A stretch of DNA of 64,000 bases from Robertkochia sediminum (GCF_016786255.1 NZ_JADMKT010000073.1:1-64000); one strand, 5' to 3'; shown: positions 49,654 through 58,717, numbered from the stretch's first letter. Notes: generated by a model from the letters alone, not told the origin. Program-made: numbers and translations.

Positions 49654-50694
49654 ATGCCAAATACCAAGGGATATGCGGCCTATTCTCCAACAGATGAGAT
49701 CAAACCTTTTGACTTTGATCGCCGGGAGGTGGGAGCTAATGATGTAAAGATCGAGATCGATTACTGTGGCGTTTGTCACTCTGATATCCACACAGCTCAT
49801 AACGACTGGGGGATGTCACAATACCCGGTGGTACCCGGCCACGAGATCTTAGGGCGGGTTACCGAGGTCGGATCTGAAGTAAGTCAGTTCAAAAAAGGTG
49901 AGCTCGTAGCAGTGGGGTGTATGGTCGACTCCTGTAAGCAATGCGACTCTTGTAAGGACGGCCTGGAACAGTTTTGCCCGAATATGGTCATGACCTATGC
50001 CAGTCCCGACCCTGTAATGGGAGGAGTAACCCATGGAGGGTATGCTACACAGATCGTTGTAGATAGTCATTTTGTTCTTAAAGTATCCGATAAGCTCGAT
50101 ATCAAAGGAGTGCCGCCGCTGTTGTGTGCAGGGATCACGACCTATTCGCCCTTAAGGCACTGGGGGATAGGACCCGGAATGAAAGTGGGGGTGATCGGCC
50201 TTGGCGGACTCGGACATATGGGGGTGAAGTTTGCATCGGCCATGGGGGCACACACCGTCATGATCACCACCTCGCCCGAAAAAGGGGAGGATGCGAAGCG
50301 CCTGGGGGCAAAAGAGGTGTTGGTATCTAAAGATCCTGAACAAATGCAGGCCCATGCCGGAAGCTTCGATTTCCTGCTCAATACAGTTCCTGTGGCTCAT
50401 GATCTTAATCCGTATATGCCGTTGCTAAAAAATGAGAAGACCATGGTGTTGTTGGGGGCTACGCCTGTAGACCTGCACAGTATGGGACTGGTCTTTGGTA
50501 GAAAACATATTGCCGGTTCGCTCATTGGAGGGATCAAGGAAACCCAGGAAATGCTGGACTTCTGTGCCGAGCACAATATCGTTTCAGATATCGAAATGAT
50601 CAACATCCAGGATATCAACCAGGCCTGGGATCGCGTGATGAAGGGCGATGTTAAGTACCGCTTTGTGATCGATATGCAGTCTTTGAAAGATTAA
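49654..50694 (+). CDS. Zinc-dependent NAD(P) alcohol dehydrogenase
   Basis: The 346-residue enzyme is a medium-chain dehydrogenase of the cinnamyl-alcohol/YahK type. The catalytic zinc site is seen as CGVCHSDIHTAHNDWG and VPGHEILGRVTEVG. The structural zinc motif is DSCKQCDSCKDGLEQFC, with four Cys. The cofactor-binding loop is VGVIGLGGLGHMGVKFASAMG. YahK-type enzymes reduce a broad range of aldehydes with NADPH. It stands alone, followed by a repeat-rich gap. Confidence 0.93.
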   Translation: MPNTKGYAAYSPTDEIKPFDFDRREVGANDVKIEIDYCGVCHSDIHTAHNDWGMSQYPVVPGHEILGRVTEVGSEVSQFKKGELVAVGCMVDSCKQCDSCKDGLEQFCPNMVMTYASPDPVMGGVTHGGYATQIVVDSHFVLKVSDKLDIKGVPPLLCAGITTYSPLRHWGIGPGMKVGVIGLGGLGHMGVKFASAMGAHTVMITTSPEKGEDAKRLGAKEVLVSKDPEQMQAHAGSFDFLLNTVPVAHDLNPYMPLLKNEKTMVLLGATPVDLHSMGLVFGRKHIAGSLIGGIKETQEMLDFCAEHNIVSDIEMINIQDINQAWDRVMKGDVKYRFVIDMQSLKD

Positions 50695-50772
50695 AGGGGG
50701 TATGAGTAAAGAGTAAAGAGTAAAGATGGGGCAATAGATGGTTTAGGGTTCACTAAGTTCGGTGAACGTCAT

Positions 50773-50947
50773 GTCATCTTGGGCATAAAAAGCTGCAACC
50801 TTTGCAGGTTCTTCTATTTTCTGTGTCGCCACATCACTGCATCACCGCATCACTGTATCACCGGGATAGCGGGATTTGCTTCGCATGCGCTCAGCGAGTC
50901 CCGGAAACGTCATCTTGAGTATAAAAAAGCCGCAACCTTTGCAGGCT
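50773..50947. repeat. Direct repeat pair with internal hairpin
   Basis: Copy 1 is 50773-50809 and copy 2 is 50909-50947. Both read GTCATCTTGRGYATAAAAA, then GCYGCAACCTTTGCAGG (R = A/G, Y = C/T). The CTGCAA-CCT-TTGCAG core of copy 1 is a small palindrome. Neither copy is linked to a gene. Confidence 0.7.
50832..50863. repeat. 8-bp tandem repeat, 4 copies
   Basis: CATCACTG, CATCACCG, CATCACTG and TATCACCG follow without a gap. The reverse complement (CGGTGATA...) resembles the array at 24344-24383 in both period and sequence. Confidence 0.75.
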
Positions 50948-51007
50948 GCTCCTTTTTTGTTTCCAGTCACCCTTACAAACACAAGTTTTTGACGAGCTCC
51001 TGAAAAC

Positions 51008-51037
51008 AAAAAAGCCGAAACGACAGTTTCGGCTTTT
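51008..51037 (-). terminator. Terminator of the tRNA-Gly/tRNA-Leu unit
   Basis: AAAAAGCCGAAAC pairs with GTTTCGGCTTTTT around a GACA loop. The A-run gives a U-run on the minus strand, 10 bases downstream of tRNA-Leu. Confidence 0.9.
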
Positions 51038-51047
51038 TATGCATCTG

Positions 51048-51133
51048 TACTCGAGGCGGGACTTGAACCCGCACGGACATTACTGTCCATTGGATTTTAA
51101 GTCCAACGTGTCTACCAATTCCACCACTCGAGC
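51048..51133 (-). tRNA. tRNA-Leu (anticodon TAA)
   Basis: A class II tRNA of 86 bases on the minus strand: acceptor GCTCGAG/CTCGAGT, D region GGAATTGGTAGACACG, anticodon stem TTGGA/TCCAA with loop CTTAAAA (anticodon TAA), variable arm ATGGACAGTAATGTCC, T arm GCGGGTTCAAGTCCCGC, discriminator A. It is the second Leu tRNA of the window and shares the acceptor sequence with the tRNA-Leu at 928-1009. Confidence 0.95.
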
Positions 51134-51196
51134 TGCTTTCGCATCGGTAAAAAAAATACGCGGTCGATGCAACCCCGTATTTTTATAGGACTTTTG

Positions 51197-51269
51197 AGCG
51201 AAAAACGGGATTCGAACCCGCGACCTCAACCTTGGCAAGGTTGCGCTCTACCAACTGAGCTATTTTCGC
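51197..51269 (-). tRNA. tRNA-Gly (anticodon GCC)
   Basis: The minus strand gives GCGAAAA/TTTTCGC as acceptor, D arm TAGCTCAGTTGGTAGAGC, anticodon arm CAACC-TTGCCAA-GGTTG, T arm CGCGGGTTCGAACCCGT, and discriminator T. It precedes tRNA-Leu(TAA) in one transcript, with a 63-base spacer. Confidence 0.95.
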
Positions 51270-51286
51270 ATGATCTAATGAACGTT

Positions 51287-51313
51287 CAATAAGCTGTAAT
51301 TCGTAGCTTATTG
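51287..51313 (-). other. Hairpin in the leader of the tRNA-Gly/Leu transcript
   Basis: CAATAAGCT (51287-51295) and AGCTTATTG (51305-51313) form a perfect 9-bp stem with a 9-base loop. It lies between the predicted transcript start (about 51313) and tRNA-Gly. The palindrome TGAACGTTCA (51279-51288) touches it. It may aid 5' processing or protect the precursor. Confidence 0.5.
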
Positions 51314-51319
51314 CGGACG

Positions 51320-51349
51320 CAAATTTAATACAATTCTGTAAAACGCAAA
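51320..51349 (-). promoter_or_regulatory. Promoter of the tRNA-Gly/tRNA-Leu unit
   Basis: On the minus strand TTTG (51349-51346) and TAAATTTG (51327-51320) are 18 bp apart, a full consensus match. Confidence 0.8.
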
Positions 51350-51385
51350 GTATTTTTTGTCAAAAAGAATGTTTTCCGGTCGGTA

Positions 51386-54007
51386 CTATGCTTCTGCCAC
51401 GCCCGATTTTTTCTTTACCAACATGCGCTTGATCTCATTGAGCTTCATTAAGGCTTCAACTGGGGTCAGGGTATCGATATCGGTGTGCAGGATCTCTTCC
51501 TTGATCTCCTCCAGTAAAGGGTCGTCTAAATTGAAAAAACTCAGCTGCATTTCGTCCCTGGCATCCTGTAACTTACTGGTGAGTTCTTCGCTACTGTGCG
51601 ACTTCTCCAGTTTGGCCAGGATCTTATTGGCCCTTGAGATCACCTGGTTGGGCATCCCGGCCATACGGGCCACATGAATACCAAAACTGTGCTCACTGCC
51701 ACCGGGAACCAGCTTTCTTAAAAAGAGTACATTGTCCTTGAGCTCTTTTACAGATACATTGTAATTCTTGATGCGCTCAAAGGTCTCGGTCATCTCGTTG
51801 AGCTCGTGGTAGTGGGTGGCGAAAAGCGTCTTGGCTCTAGATGGGTGTTCGTGCAGGTACTCTGCAATAGCCCATGCAATAGAGATCCCGTCGTAAGTGC
51901 TCGTACCCCTTCCGATCTCATCGAGCAATACCAGGCTGCGCTCACTGATATTGTTCAGGATCGAAGCGGTCTCGTTCATTTCGACCATAAAGGTCGATTC
52001 GCCCATAGAGATATTATCACTGGCACCAACCCTTGTAAAGATCTTATCTACGATCCCGATCTCTGCAGCGCTTGCCGGTACAAAACTGCCCATCTGTGCC
52101 ATGAGTACGATCAGGGCGGTTTGTCGGAGAATAGCCGACTTACCACTCATGTTCGGACCTGTGATCATAATGAGCTGTTGGGTGTCGCGGTTAAGCGATA
52201 CGTCGTTGGCGATATAAGGTTCTCCCGGCGGGAGTTGTTTTTCGATCACCGGGTGACGCCCTTCTTTGATGTTCAGATCGCAGCTTTCGTTGATCTGTGG
52301 ACGCACATAATTATTTTCTTTTGCCAGAACGGCCAGGCCGGCAAGGCAGTCTAATCGGGCTACCATGGCAGCATTTTGTTGTACTGCCCCGATGTGCTCG
52401 TGCATCCATACGACCAGCTGGGTGAATAGCTGCTGCTCCAGAACACCGATCTTTTCTTCGGCACCGAGGATCTTGGCCTCGTATTCTTTGAGCTCTTCAG
52501 TAATATAACGCTCGGCATTGACCAGGGTTTGTTTCCTGATCCAGCCTTCCGGTACCTTGTCCTTATGGGTGTTGCGCACCTCGATGTAATACCCGAAAAC
52601 ATTGTTGCTGGCGATCTTGAGCGAGGTGATGCCTGTAGCTTCAGATTCGCGCTCGAGCATGGCGTCCAGGTAGTCTTTTCCTGAAAAGGCGATGCTTCGT
52701 AATTCGTCGAGCTCTTCAGAATACCCCTCAGCAATGGCATTGCCCTTGTTGATGTTTACCGGGGCTTCTTCGTTAAGTACTTCCTTGATGCGTTGTCTCA
52801 GGGCTTCGCACTCGTTGATCTTTTCTCCCAGCTGCTTCAGGGCTTCGTTACTACTGTTTATGGACAGCTGTCTTAAAGGTACAATGGCTTCCAGGGAGTT
52901 CTTTAACTGGATCACTTCCCGCGGATTGATCTTTCCTGTTGCGACCTTAGAGATGAGTCGCTCGATATCGCTGAGCTGCTTGATCTGATGCACGACCTTA
53001 TCGAGTAGCATAGCTTCTTCAGTAAGGTGGGTAACCACCTCCTGGCGTTCGGCGATCACGGCAGTGCTCTTTAGCGGTAGTGCCATCCAGCGCTTCATGA
53101 GCCTTCCACCCATGGGGGAGATAGTCTTGTCTATAATATCCAGCAGGGTAACCCCTTGTTGCTGAGTGCTCTGGTAAAGCTCCAGGTTGCGAATGGTGAA
53201 GCGGTCCATCCAGACGTATGCTTCCTGGGCAATACGGGTAATGGCGTTAATATGGTCGAGCTGATGGTGCTGGGTTTCGCTAAGGTAGTGCAGGGCAGCA
53301 CCGGCAGCGATGATCCCCTCTTCGAGGTGGTCGACCCCGAACCCTTTAAGGGAACTCGTTTTAAAATGCTTGTTCAGGGTCTCATGGGCATAGTCTTCCT
53401 GGTACACCCAGTCTTCCATAAAAAAGCTGTGATATTCCTTTTGATAGGTGTCGAGAAAGGTCTTTTTGTGTTTCTTGGAAACCAATACCTCGCTCGGATG
53501 AAAGTTCTGAAGCAATTTGTCAATGTGCTCTTCATTACCCTGGGCGGTGAGGAACTCCCCCGTAGATACATCGAGAAATGCGATACCCAAACCTTTCTTT
53601 CCATAGTGAATAGCGCAGAGAAAGTTGTTCGATTTAGAACGAAGGATGTCGTCGTTAAGGGCTACCCCCGGAGTTACCAGTTCGGTGACCCCACGCTTTA
53701 CGATGGTCTTGGTTTGCTTGGGATCTTCAAGCTGGTCGCAAATGGCCACCCGCTCGCCGGCCTTAACCAGTTTTGGCAGGTAGGTGTGCAGGGAATGGTG
53801 GGGGAAACCGGCCAGTTCGGTGCGGTCGCTACCGTTATTTCTTTGGGTAAGTACAATGCCAAGGATCTTGGCGGCCTTGACGGCGTCTTCCCCGAATGTT
53901 TCGTAAAAATCACCCACTCTAAACAGTAGCATGGCGTCCGGATACTTGGCCTTGATACTGTTGTACTGCTTCATTAAAGGTGTTGCTTTCTTTCCCGATT
54001 TTGCCAA
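51386..54007 (-). CDS. mutS: DNA mismatch repair protein MutS
   Basis: The 873-residue protein recognises mismatches. The N-terminal mismatch-binding domain has [35 protein letters not shown], with the Phe-x-Glu wedge in DFYETFGE. Connector, lever and clamp domains follow, and the C-terminal ATPase has [15 protein letters not shown] (Walker A), [17 protein letters not shown] (Walker B and signature) and FATHYHEL. I start at a TTG codon (54007) giving [14 protein letters not shown], which fits flavobacterial homologs. The longer frame to 54034 would begin inside the -7 box at 54032-54039, and the next ATG (53974) would cut conserved residues before MKQYN. Confidence 0.95.
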   Translation of the reverse strand: MAKSGKKATPLMKQYNSIKAKYPDAMLLFRVGDFYETFGEDAVKAAKILGIVLTQRNNGSDRTELAGFPHHSLHTYLPKLVKAGERVAICDQLEDPKQTKTIVKRGVTELVTPGVALNDDILRSKSNNFLCAIHYGKKGLGIAFLDVSTGEFLTAQGNEEHIDKLLQNFHPSEVLVSKKHKKTFLDTYQKEYHSFFMEDWVYQEDYAHETLNKHFKTSSLKGFGVDHLEEGIIAAGAALHYLSETQHHQLDHINAITRIAQEAYVWMDRFTIRNLELYQSTQQQGVTLLDIIDKTISPMGGRLMKRWMALPLKSTAVIAERQEVVTHLTEEAMLLDKVVHQIKQLSDIERLISKVATGKINPREVIQLKNSLEAIVPLRQLSINSSNEALKQLGEKINECEALRQRIKEVLNEEAPVNINKGNAIAEGYSEELDELRSIAFSGKDYLDAMLERESEATGITSLKIASNNVFGYYIEVRNTHKDKVPEGWIRKQTLVNAERYITEELKEYEAKILGAEEKIGVLEQQLFTQLVVWMHEHIGAVQQNAAMVARLDCLAGLAVLAKENNYVRPQINESCDLNIKEGRHPVIEKQLPPGEPYIANDVSLNRDTQQLIMITGPNMSGKSAILRQTALIVLMAQMGSFVPASAAEIGIVDKIFTRVGASDNISMGESTFMVEMNETASILNNISERSLVLLDEIGRGTSTYDGISIAWAIAEYLHEHPSRAKTLFATHYHELNEMTETFERIKNYNVSVKELKDNVLFLRKLVPGGSEHSFGIHVARMAGMPNQVISRANKILAKLEKSHSSEELTSKLQDARDEMQLSFFNLDDPLLEEIKEEILHTDIDTLTPVEALMKLNEIKRMLVKKKSGVAEA

Positions 54008-54031
54008 AACACAATACTTTTTGCTGAACCT

Positions 54032-54039
54032 CAAAAATA
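54032..54039 (-). promoter_or_regulatory. -7 box for mutS
   Basis: On the minus strand TATTTTTG matches TAnnTTTG. It lies about 25 bases before the proposed TTG start at 54007. No clear -33 TTG is present. Confidence 0.55.
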
Positions 54040-54167
54040 CATTTTTTTGACTGGTTTTCGGGAGGACCCTCCATTGTTTATAAACACCTTATGTTGATTA
54101 TTTTTTCTTTTGAAGGCTTGCTGATAAAGGTGTGTGCGTGAATTTTTATTTTCTGCTCCGGGAGGGT

Positions 54168-54175
54168 TACTTTTG
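54168..54175 (+). promoter_or_regulatory. -7 box for the TrmH-type methyltransferase gene
   Basis: TACTTTTG matches TAnnTTTG and lies 18 bases ahead of the ATG at 54194. The -33 element is not evident. Confidence 0.5.
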
Positions 54176-54193
54176 CAGTAAAATTATGGCGGA

Positions 54194-54727
54194 ATGCGAA
54201 AATTAAAGAACAGCGAGCTCAACAGGCTGGGAGTGGAAGAATTTAAGAATGCCGAGAAAATGCCCGTGATCGTAGTGCTCGATAACATACGAAGCCTCAA
54301 TAATATCGGGTCTGTATTTCGCAGTAGCGATGCCTTCCTTGTTAAAGAGATCGTGCTCTGCGGTATTACCGCAACCCCACCGCATAAGGATATTCATAAA
54401 ACTGCCCTGGGAGCTACCGAAAGTGTCGACTGGTCTTATCGTGAAGACTGCCTGGAGGTGGTAAATGACCTTAAGGAGCAAGGGGTGGTTACCCTGGCGG
54501 TGGAGCAGGCAGAAAATGCCGTGATGCTCGATGCCTTTTCGCCAGAAGCCGGAAAGACCTATGCCCTTGTTTTTGGGAACGAAGTAAAAGGGGTGCAGCA
54601 AAAGGTGGTAAGTGCCTGTGACGGAGTGATCGAAATTCCGCAACACGGTACCAAACATTCCCTGAACATCTCTGTAAGTGCCGGGGTAGTACTCTGGGAT
54701 CTCTTCGCTAAACTCAAGGCGCTTTAG
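54194..54727 (+). CDS. TrmH/SpoU family RNA 2'-O-methyltransferase
   Basis: A 177-residue SPOUT-fold enzyme. Motif 1 is IVVLDNIRSLNNIGSVFRSSDAF, motif 2 is YALVFGNEVKGVQQKVV, and motif 3 is IEIPQHGTKHSLNISVSAGVVLWDL, together the SAM knot and catalytic Arg/Asn region. It methylates a ribose 2'-OH in tRNA or rRNA. With no N-terminal substrate-binding extension, the target cannot be told from sequence. It is convergent with folK-dNK, and no terminator of its own is obvious. Confidence 0.9.
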   Translation: MRKLKNSELNRLGVEEFKNAEKMPVIVVLDNIRSLNNIGSVFRSSDAFLVKEIVLCGITATPPHKDIHKTALGATESVDWSYREDCLEVVNDLKEQGVVTLAVEQAENAVMLDAFSPEAGKTYALVFGNEVKGVQQKVVSACDGVIEIPQHGTKHSLNISVSAGVVLWDLFAKLKAL

Positions 54728-54823
54728 CCTTGAACTCAACCTGCTCTATAGGTGAGGGCCACAGCGGTAAGGATAAATTTAAGATGACATTAGCACAATC
54801 CCTAAGCGATCTGAAATGCGCAT

Positions 54824-54847
54824 AAAAAAGCCCGCAAGAACGGGCTT
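54824..54847 (-). terminator. Leftward terminator after folK-dNK
   Basis: AAGCCCG (54828-54834) pairs with CGGGCTT (54841-54847), with an A-run at 54824-54829 that makes the U-run on the minus strand. It lies about 110 bases after the folK-dNK stop. Confidence 0.7.
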
Positions 54848-54955
54848 AGTGGGTGATTATTAAGTAAAGTTCGCTGGTGTCTTAATTGCTAATGGACGCC
54901 TAATTAAAAGATCCTTCAGGTAAAATCCAAGAAAATCCTACAAAATAGAGTTAAC

Positions 54956-56092
54956 TTACACCTTGACCTGATGATCGTGTATTTTATCGATAATAAACTG
55001 GTAGTCCTGAGGGTTTTTGACGAAATCCATTTCGGTGATATCGATCACCAGGGCGTTTAGTTCAGGCTGGGTTTTGATAAAATCCAGGTAGGCCCTGTTG
55101 ATATTTCTCAGGTAGTCGGCAGGGATCTCCTGCTCGTAACTTCTTCCGCGTTTTTTGATGTTTTCCAACAGTCGTTCGGTACTCTGGTACAGGTATACGT
55201 AGATGTCGGGTTTGGCTACATCCTTGTACATGAGGTTGAATAACCTGCGGTATAATTTGAACTCTTCATCCTGCAGGGTAACCCGGGCAAAAATGAGGGA
55301 TTTATAGATGTCGTAATCGCTTACCATGAACGAGCGAAACAGGTCTTTTTGTGAGCTGTCGTTCAGGAATTGCTGGTAACGCTCTGCGAGGAAGCTCATT
55401 TCTAAAGGAAATGCATAGCGCTCGTTGTCTTCGTAGAATTTGGGCAGAAAGGGATTGTCTGCGAACTGCTCAAGGAGGAGTTTGCCATTGAAATCTTCTG
55501 ACAGTTTGGTGGCCAGGGTTGTTTTACCCGCCCCGATATTCCCTTCGATGGCTACGTAATTAAAACTGCTGAAGTCGTTGATGCCTTTTTTGAGACTCCA
55601 GCGGGTGTGTTGCAATTCGCTTTGGTCTTCGCAGATTTCCAGCAGTGCATTCACCGTTTTTCCCAGGATGGGGTGCACTATGTCGGGAGCGATATCGGCT
55701 AATGGCCGCAATACGAATTTCCTGTTTTGAATATGTGGATGAGGGATCTTAAGGTCCGGTTCGTCGATCACTGCCCCGTCGTAGAAAAGGATATCGAGAT
55801 CGATGCTTCGGGGTTGGTAGCCTTCCTGTTCAGAGCGAATCCTTCCCAATTGCCTTTCGGTATGGAGCAGCACTTCCAGGAGCTCCTGAGGGTGTAGTTC
55901 GGTATCGATAGCGATACATGCATTGAAGAAATCGTCACTTTCAAAACCCCATGCCGGCGTTTGGTAAACTGGAGAAACGCTGGTTACTTCCCCGGCGCGC
56001 TCATTGATAAGGGCTACCGCTTGCTGGAGGTTTGACAGCTTGTTTCCGGTGTTACTGCCCAATGAAATGTATGCCTTCTTTAACTGCTTCAT
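54956..56092 (-). CDS. folK: Fusion of HPPK (folK) and deoxynucleoside kinase
   Basis: The 378-residue protein joins two enzymes. Residues about 1-155 are 6-hydroxymethyl-7,8-dihydropterin pyrophosphokinase (folate synthesis): AYISLGSNTGNKLSNLQQAV, YQTPAWGFESDDFFNACIAI and RSIDLDILFYDG with IPHPHIQNRKFVLRPLADI. Residues about 175-378 are a deoxynucleoside kinase: VAIEGNIGAGKTTLATKL (P-loop), FLAERYQQFLN, the DRS-like SDYDIYKSLIF, and RGRSYEQEIPADYLRNI. This makes dNMPs from salvaged deoxynucleosides. The two-in-one form recurs in flavobacteria. The start at ATG 56092 (MKQLKKAYISLGSN) follows a -7-like TTACTTTG that overlaps the upstream TTG at 56104. Confidence 0.9.
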   Translation of the reverse strand: MKQLKKAYISLGSNTGNKLSNLQQAVALINERAGEVTSVSPVYQTPAWGFESDDFFNACIAIDTELHPQELLEVLLHTERQLGRIRSEQEGYQPRSIDLDILFYDGAVIDEPDLKIPHPHIQNRKFVLRPLADIAPDIVHPILGKTVNALLEICEDQSELQHTRWSLKKGINDFSSFNYVAIEGNIGAGKTTLATKLSEDFNGKLLLEQFADNPFLPKFYEDNERYAFPLEMSFLAERYQQFLNDSSQKDLFRSFMVSDYDIYKSLIFARVTLQDEEFKLYRRLFNLMYKDVAKPDIYVYLYQSTERLLENIKKRGRSYEQEIPADYLRNINRAYLDFIKTQPELNALVIDITEMDFVKNPQDYQFIIDKIHDHQVKV

Positions 56093-56131
56093 CATCGGGG
56101 GCAAAGTAACTAAAAGAAATCTACAAAAGTT

Positions 56132-56139
56132 TATCTTTG
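56132..56139 (+). promoter_or_regulatory. -7 box for sppA
   Basis: TATCTTTG matches TAnnTTTG, leaving a leader of about 80 bases before sppA. The -33 element is weak. It lies in the gap shared with the divergent folK-dNK gene. Confidence 0.5.
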
Positions 56140-56227
56140 TTATTCATGTTAATAAAAAAATGCTTCCTTAGACAGGCTTTTAACATGACGTGTAGTCGTT
56201 TACCGATCTGTTAATCAACTTTTATCT

Positions 56228-57988
56228 ATGAATTTTCTGAGAAACCTTCTTGCTTCTATTCTGGGAACGCTTATCGCCCTGGGCATTATCTTCATGTTCT
56301 TTCTTTTGATCATGACCGCTGCTACTGCGGGTGCCGAACCTGTTGTTCGCGTTAAGGACAATTCGGTATTACGTATATCCCTGCAAGGAGTCGTGCCGGA
56401 TTACGGCGGACAGTACCGTATTGATGACCTGGATTTTGAGTTCGAGGAATACATCGGCTTGAATCATCTGGTTCGCGCCATTGATCACGCTGCTACCGAT
56501 GATCGCATTAAGGGGATCACTATTGAAAATTCTATGATACAGTCGGGGAGTGCTACTACCCAGACCTTGAGAAAGGCGTTGCAACGCTTTAAGGAGTCGG
56601 GGAAGTTTATCTATGCCTATGCCGATCTCTATACGCAAAAGGATTATTGGATGGCTTCTGTAGCCGACTCTGTTTTTCTCAATCCGCAGGGGATCTTCGA
56701 TTTTCGCGGCTTGTCGTCTGAAGTGCTTTTTTTTGGGGATTTCCAGGAAAAAAGTGGTTTGAGAATGGAAGTGGTAAGGCATGGTAAGTATAAGAGTGCC
56801 GTAGAACCCTTCCTGGGGAATGCGATGAGCAATGAGAACCGCAAACAGATCAGTGAGCTTTTGGAGGGACTTTGGTCGGTGTACCTGGAGGATATTTCCA
56901 ATAGCCGAGGGATCCCTGTGAAAACGCTCAACACCTATGCCGATAATTTAGCTGCCAGGACACCGTTTATGGCGGCAGAGAACGGACTTACCGATGGGGT
57001 GCTCTATGCCGATGAGTACAAGAACCTGCTGAAAACCACCATGGGCCTCGATACCGATGATGATATTCGCACCATCGATCTGGAAGATTATGCCGAATCT
57101 ACAGCGCGACTACGCTCGAAAACAGGCGACCGTATTGCGGTGGTCTATGCCCAGGGAGATATTGGTTACGGTAAAGGATCTAACGATATGATCGCCCAGG
57201 GTATTATGTACGAGTCCCTGCAGGATGCCAGGGAAGACAGCAGGGTAAAGGCCATCGTACTTCGCGTAAATTCTCCCGGCGGACTCGCCCTGACCTCAGA
57301 TCTGATCTGGAGAGAGGTTGAGGTGACCCAAAAAGTGAAGCCCGTGGTGATCTCCATGGGGAATTATGCGGCTTCAGGCGGTTATTATATTGCTGCTGCC
57401 GGAGACAGGATCTTTGCAGAGCCTACGACCATTACCGGGTCGATCGGTGTTTTTGCGACTATTCCCAACGTTCGTGAGCTCGCGGCCAAATGGGGGATCA
57501 ATGCTGAGCAGGTAAATACCAATAAGAACTCTACCGCTTACAGTTTGTTCGAAGCGCCTTCTGAGTCGTTCCTGAAATACTCTAAAGAATCCATAGAAGA
57601 GAATTACAATCACTTTTTGCAGGTGGTTGCCGAAGGTCGCGGGATGACCCCGGAGGAGGTGAATGAAGTTGCCCAGGGAAGGGTGTGGAGCGGAGTTCAG
57701 GCCAGGGAAAAAGGACTGGTCGATGAGCTCGGGTCTCTCGATGATGCAGTGGCCTATGCCGCTCAGCTTGTGGAAGTCGCTGATTATGTTACGGTAGACT
57801 ATCCCGTATATGAATCTAATTTCGCCGATGCCCTGAGCGACCTGGGAATCGGATTTTTTGACACCAAAGAAGAGCTGCTAAAAGAAGAACTGGGAGAAGA
57901 GGTCTACCAGCTCATGATGAAAATAAAACATATGGCGGGAATGAAGGGGGTGCAGGCCAGACTGCCTTACGAACTGAAAATACAGTAA
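56228..57988 (+). CDS. sppA: Signal peptide peptidase SppA, 67K type
   Basis: This 586-residue membrane-bound serine protease degrades cleaved signal peptides. An N-terminal anchor (LLASILGTLIALGIIFMFFLLIM) is followed by two repeated clp-like domains. The general-base Lys is in VRHGKYKSAVEPFLG (about residue 183) and the nucleophilic Ser in MGNYAASGGYYIAAAGDRI (about 380), the arrangement of E. coli SppA. GSIGVFATIPN and WSGVQAREKGLVDELG follow. The length matches the long form. The queuosine transporter gene starts 7 bases after it, so they are co-transcribed. Confidence 0.95.
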   Translation: MNFLRNLLASILGTLIALGIIFMFFLLIMTAATAGAEPVVRVKDNSVLRISLQGVVPDYGGQYRIDDLDFEFEEYIGLNHLVRAIDHAATDDRIKGITIENSMIQSGSATTQTLRKALQRFKESGKFIYAYADLYTQKDYWMASVADSVFLNPQGIFDFRGLSSEVLFFGDFQEKSGLRMEVVRHGKYKSAVEPFLGNAMSNENRKQISELLEGLWSVYLEDISNSRGIPVKTLNTYADNLAARTPFMAAENGLTDGVLYADEYKNLLKTTMGLDTDDDIRTIDLEDYAESTARLRSKTGDRIAVVYAQGDIGYGKGSNDMIAQGIMYESLQDAREDSRVKAIVLRVNSPGGLALTSDLIWREVEVTQKVKPVVISMGNYAASGGYYIAAAGDRIFAEPTTITGSIGVFATIPNVRELAAKWGINAEQVNTNKNSTAYSLFEAPSESFLKYSKESIEENYNHFLQVVAEGRGMTPEEVNEVAQGRVWSGVQAREKGLVDELGSLDDAVAYAAQLVEVADYVTVDYPVYESNFADALSDLGIGFFDTKEELLKEELGEEVYQLMMKIKHMAGMKGVQARLPYELKIQ

Positions 57989-57994
57989 CACGCC

Positions 57995-58717
57995 ATGGAT
58001 ATAAAGAAAAAGCGCCTTGCCTTTAAGGTGTATCTCTACCTGGGAGCCTTGTTCATTACTTCCCTCGTGGTTTCTAATCTCATCTTCCAGAAGTTCTTTT
58101 ACTGGTATCCTTTTGGAGAAGATGCTACCCTGTTCGGAGCACCCTTGTTCGAACTGTCGGTGGGCATATTGCCGTATCCGCTCACCTTTCTCATTACCGA
58201 TCTGATCTCTGAGATCTACGGACAGAAAAAGGCCAACCAGGTGGTTACCGCCGGGATCTTTGCTTCTCTCTTTTCTATGACCATTATTTTTGTGGCCGAT
58301 GCGGTGCCTGCCAATCCTTGGTCGCCGGTTAATAATGAGTTATTCGAAACCGTTTTTTCCCTTTCGCCACTGGCGGTGCTGGCATCTATGATGGCCTACC
58401 TCTTCGCTCAGTATATCGATATTGGGATCTATCACTTCTGGAAACGTCTTACCAAAGGGAAATACCTGTGGCTCCGTAACAATTTCTCTACCTTTTCATC
58501 ACAATTCATAGATACCTTTACCGTTATCTTTTTGTTGTGTGTTTTTGGGGTATTGCCCTGGAGCAGTTTTTACGGATTGGTAGTTAGCGGATTCATTTTT
58601 AAGGTGATGATCGCCGCCCTGGATACGCCCTTGCTCTATCTTTTTGTGTATATTCTGCGAAAGACATTCGGCCTTAAACCTAACGAGGAGATCGACCTTG
58701 GTTTTGGCCTGGAATAG
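57995..58717 (+). CDS. Queuosine precursor transporter (YhhQ/VUT family)
   Basis: The 240-residue membrane protein has six or so hydrophobic segments and the family marks FPYPLTFLITDLISEIYGQKKA-like region (here LPYPLTFLITDLISEI and YGQKKANQVV) and FAQYIDIGIYHFWKRLT followed by RNNFSTFSSQFIDT. YhhQ imports queuine precursors such as preQ0/preQ1 for tRNA modification. No queuosine biosynthesis gene is nearby, which fits a salvage role. It follows sppA by 7 bases, and the AsmA gene starts 40 bases on. Confidence 0.88.
   Translation: MDIKKKRLAFKVYLYLGALFITSLVVSNLIFQKFFYWYPFGEDATLFGAPLFELSVGILPYPLTFLITDLISEIYGQKKANQVVTAGIFASLFSMTIIFVADAVPANPWSPVNNELFETVFSLSPLAVLASMMAYLFAQYIDIGIYHFWKRLTKGKYLWLRNNFSTFSSQFIDTFTVIFLLCVFGVLPWSSFYGLVVSGFIFKVMIAALDTPLLYLFVYILRKTFGLKPNEEIDLGFGLE

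Larger units (their letters stand above)
50695..51007. other. Repeat-rich gene-free region before the tRNA cluster
   Basis: This 313-bp stretch has three GAGTAAA units (50704-50724), two diverged copies of a 37-39-bp repeat (50773-50809 and 50909-50947), and four 8-bp units (50832-50863). It also holds a GGGATTTGCTTCGC...GCGAGTCCC imperfect inverted repeat (about 50870-50902). Short open frames across it follow the repeats and are not genes. Confidence 0.65.

Noticed and set aside
50779-51003. 74-residue open frame before the tRNA cluster
   Set aside because: It spans the two direct repeats and the 8-bp array. The sequence follows the repeat periodicity and looks non-coding.
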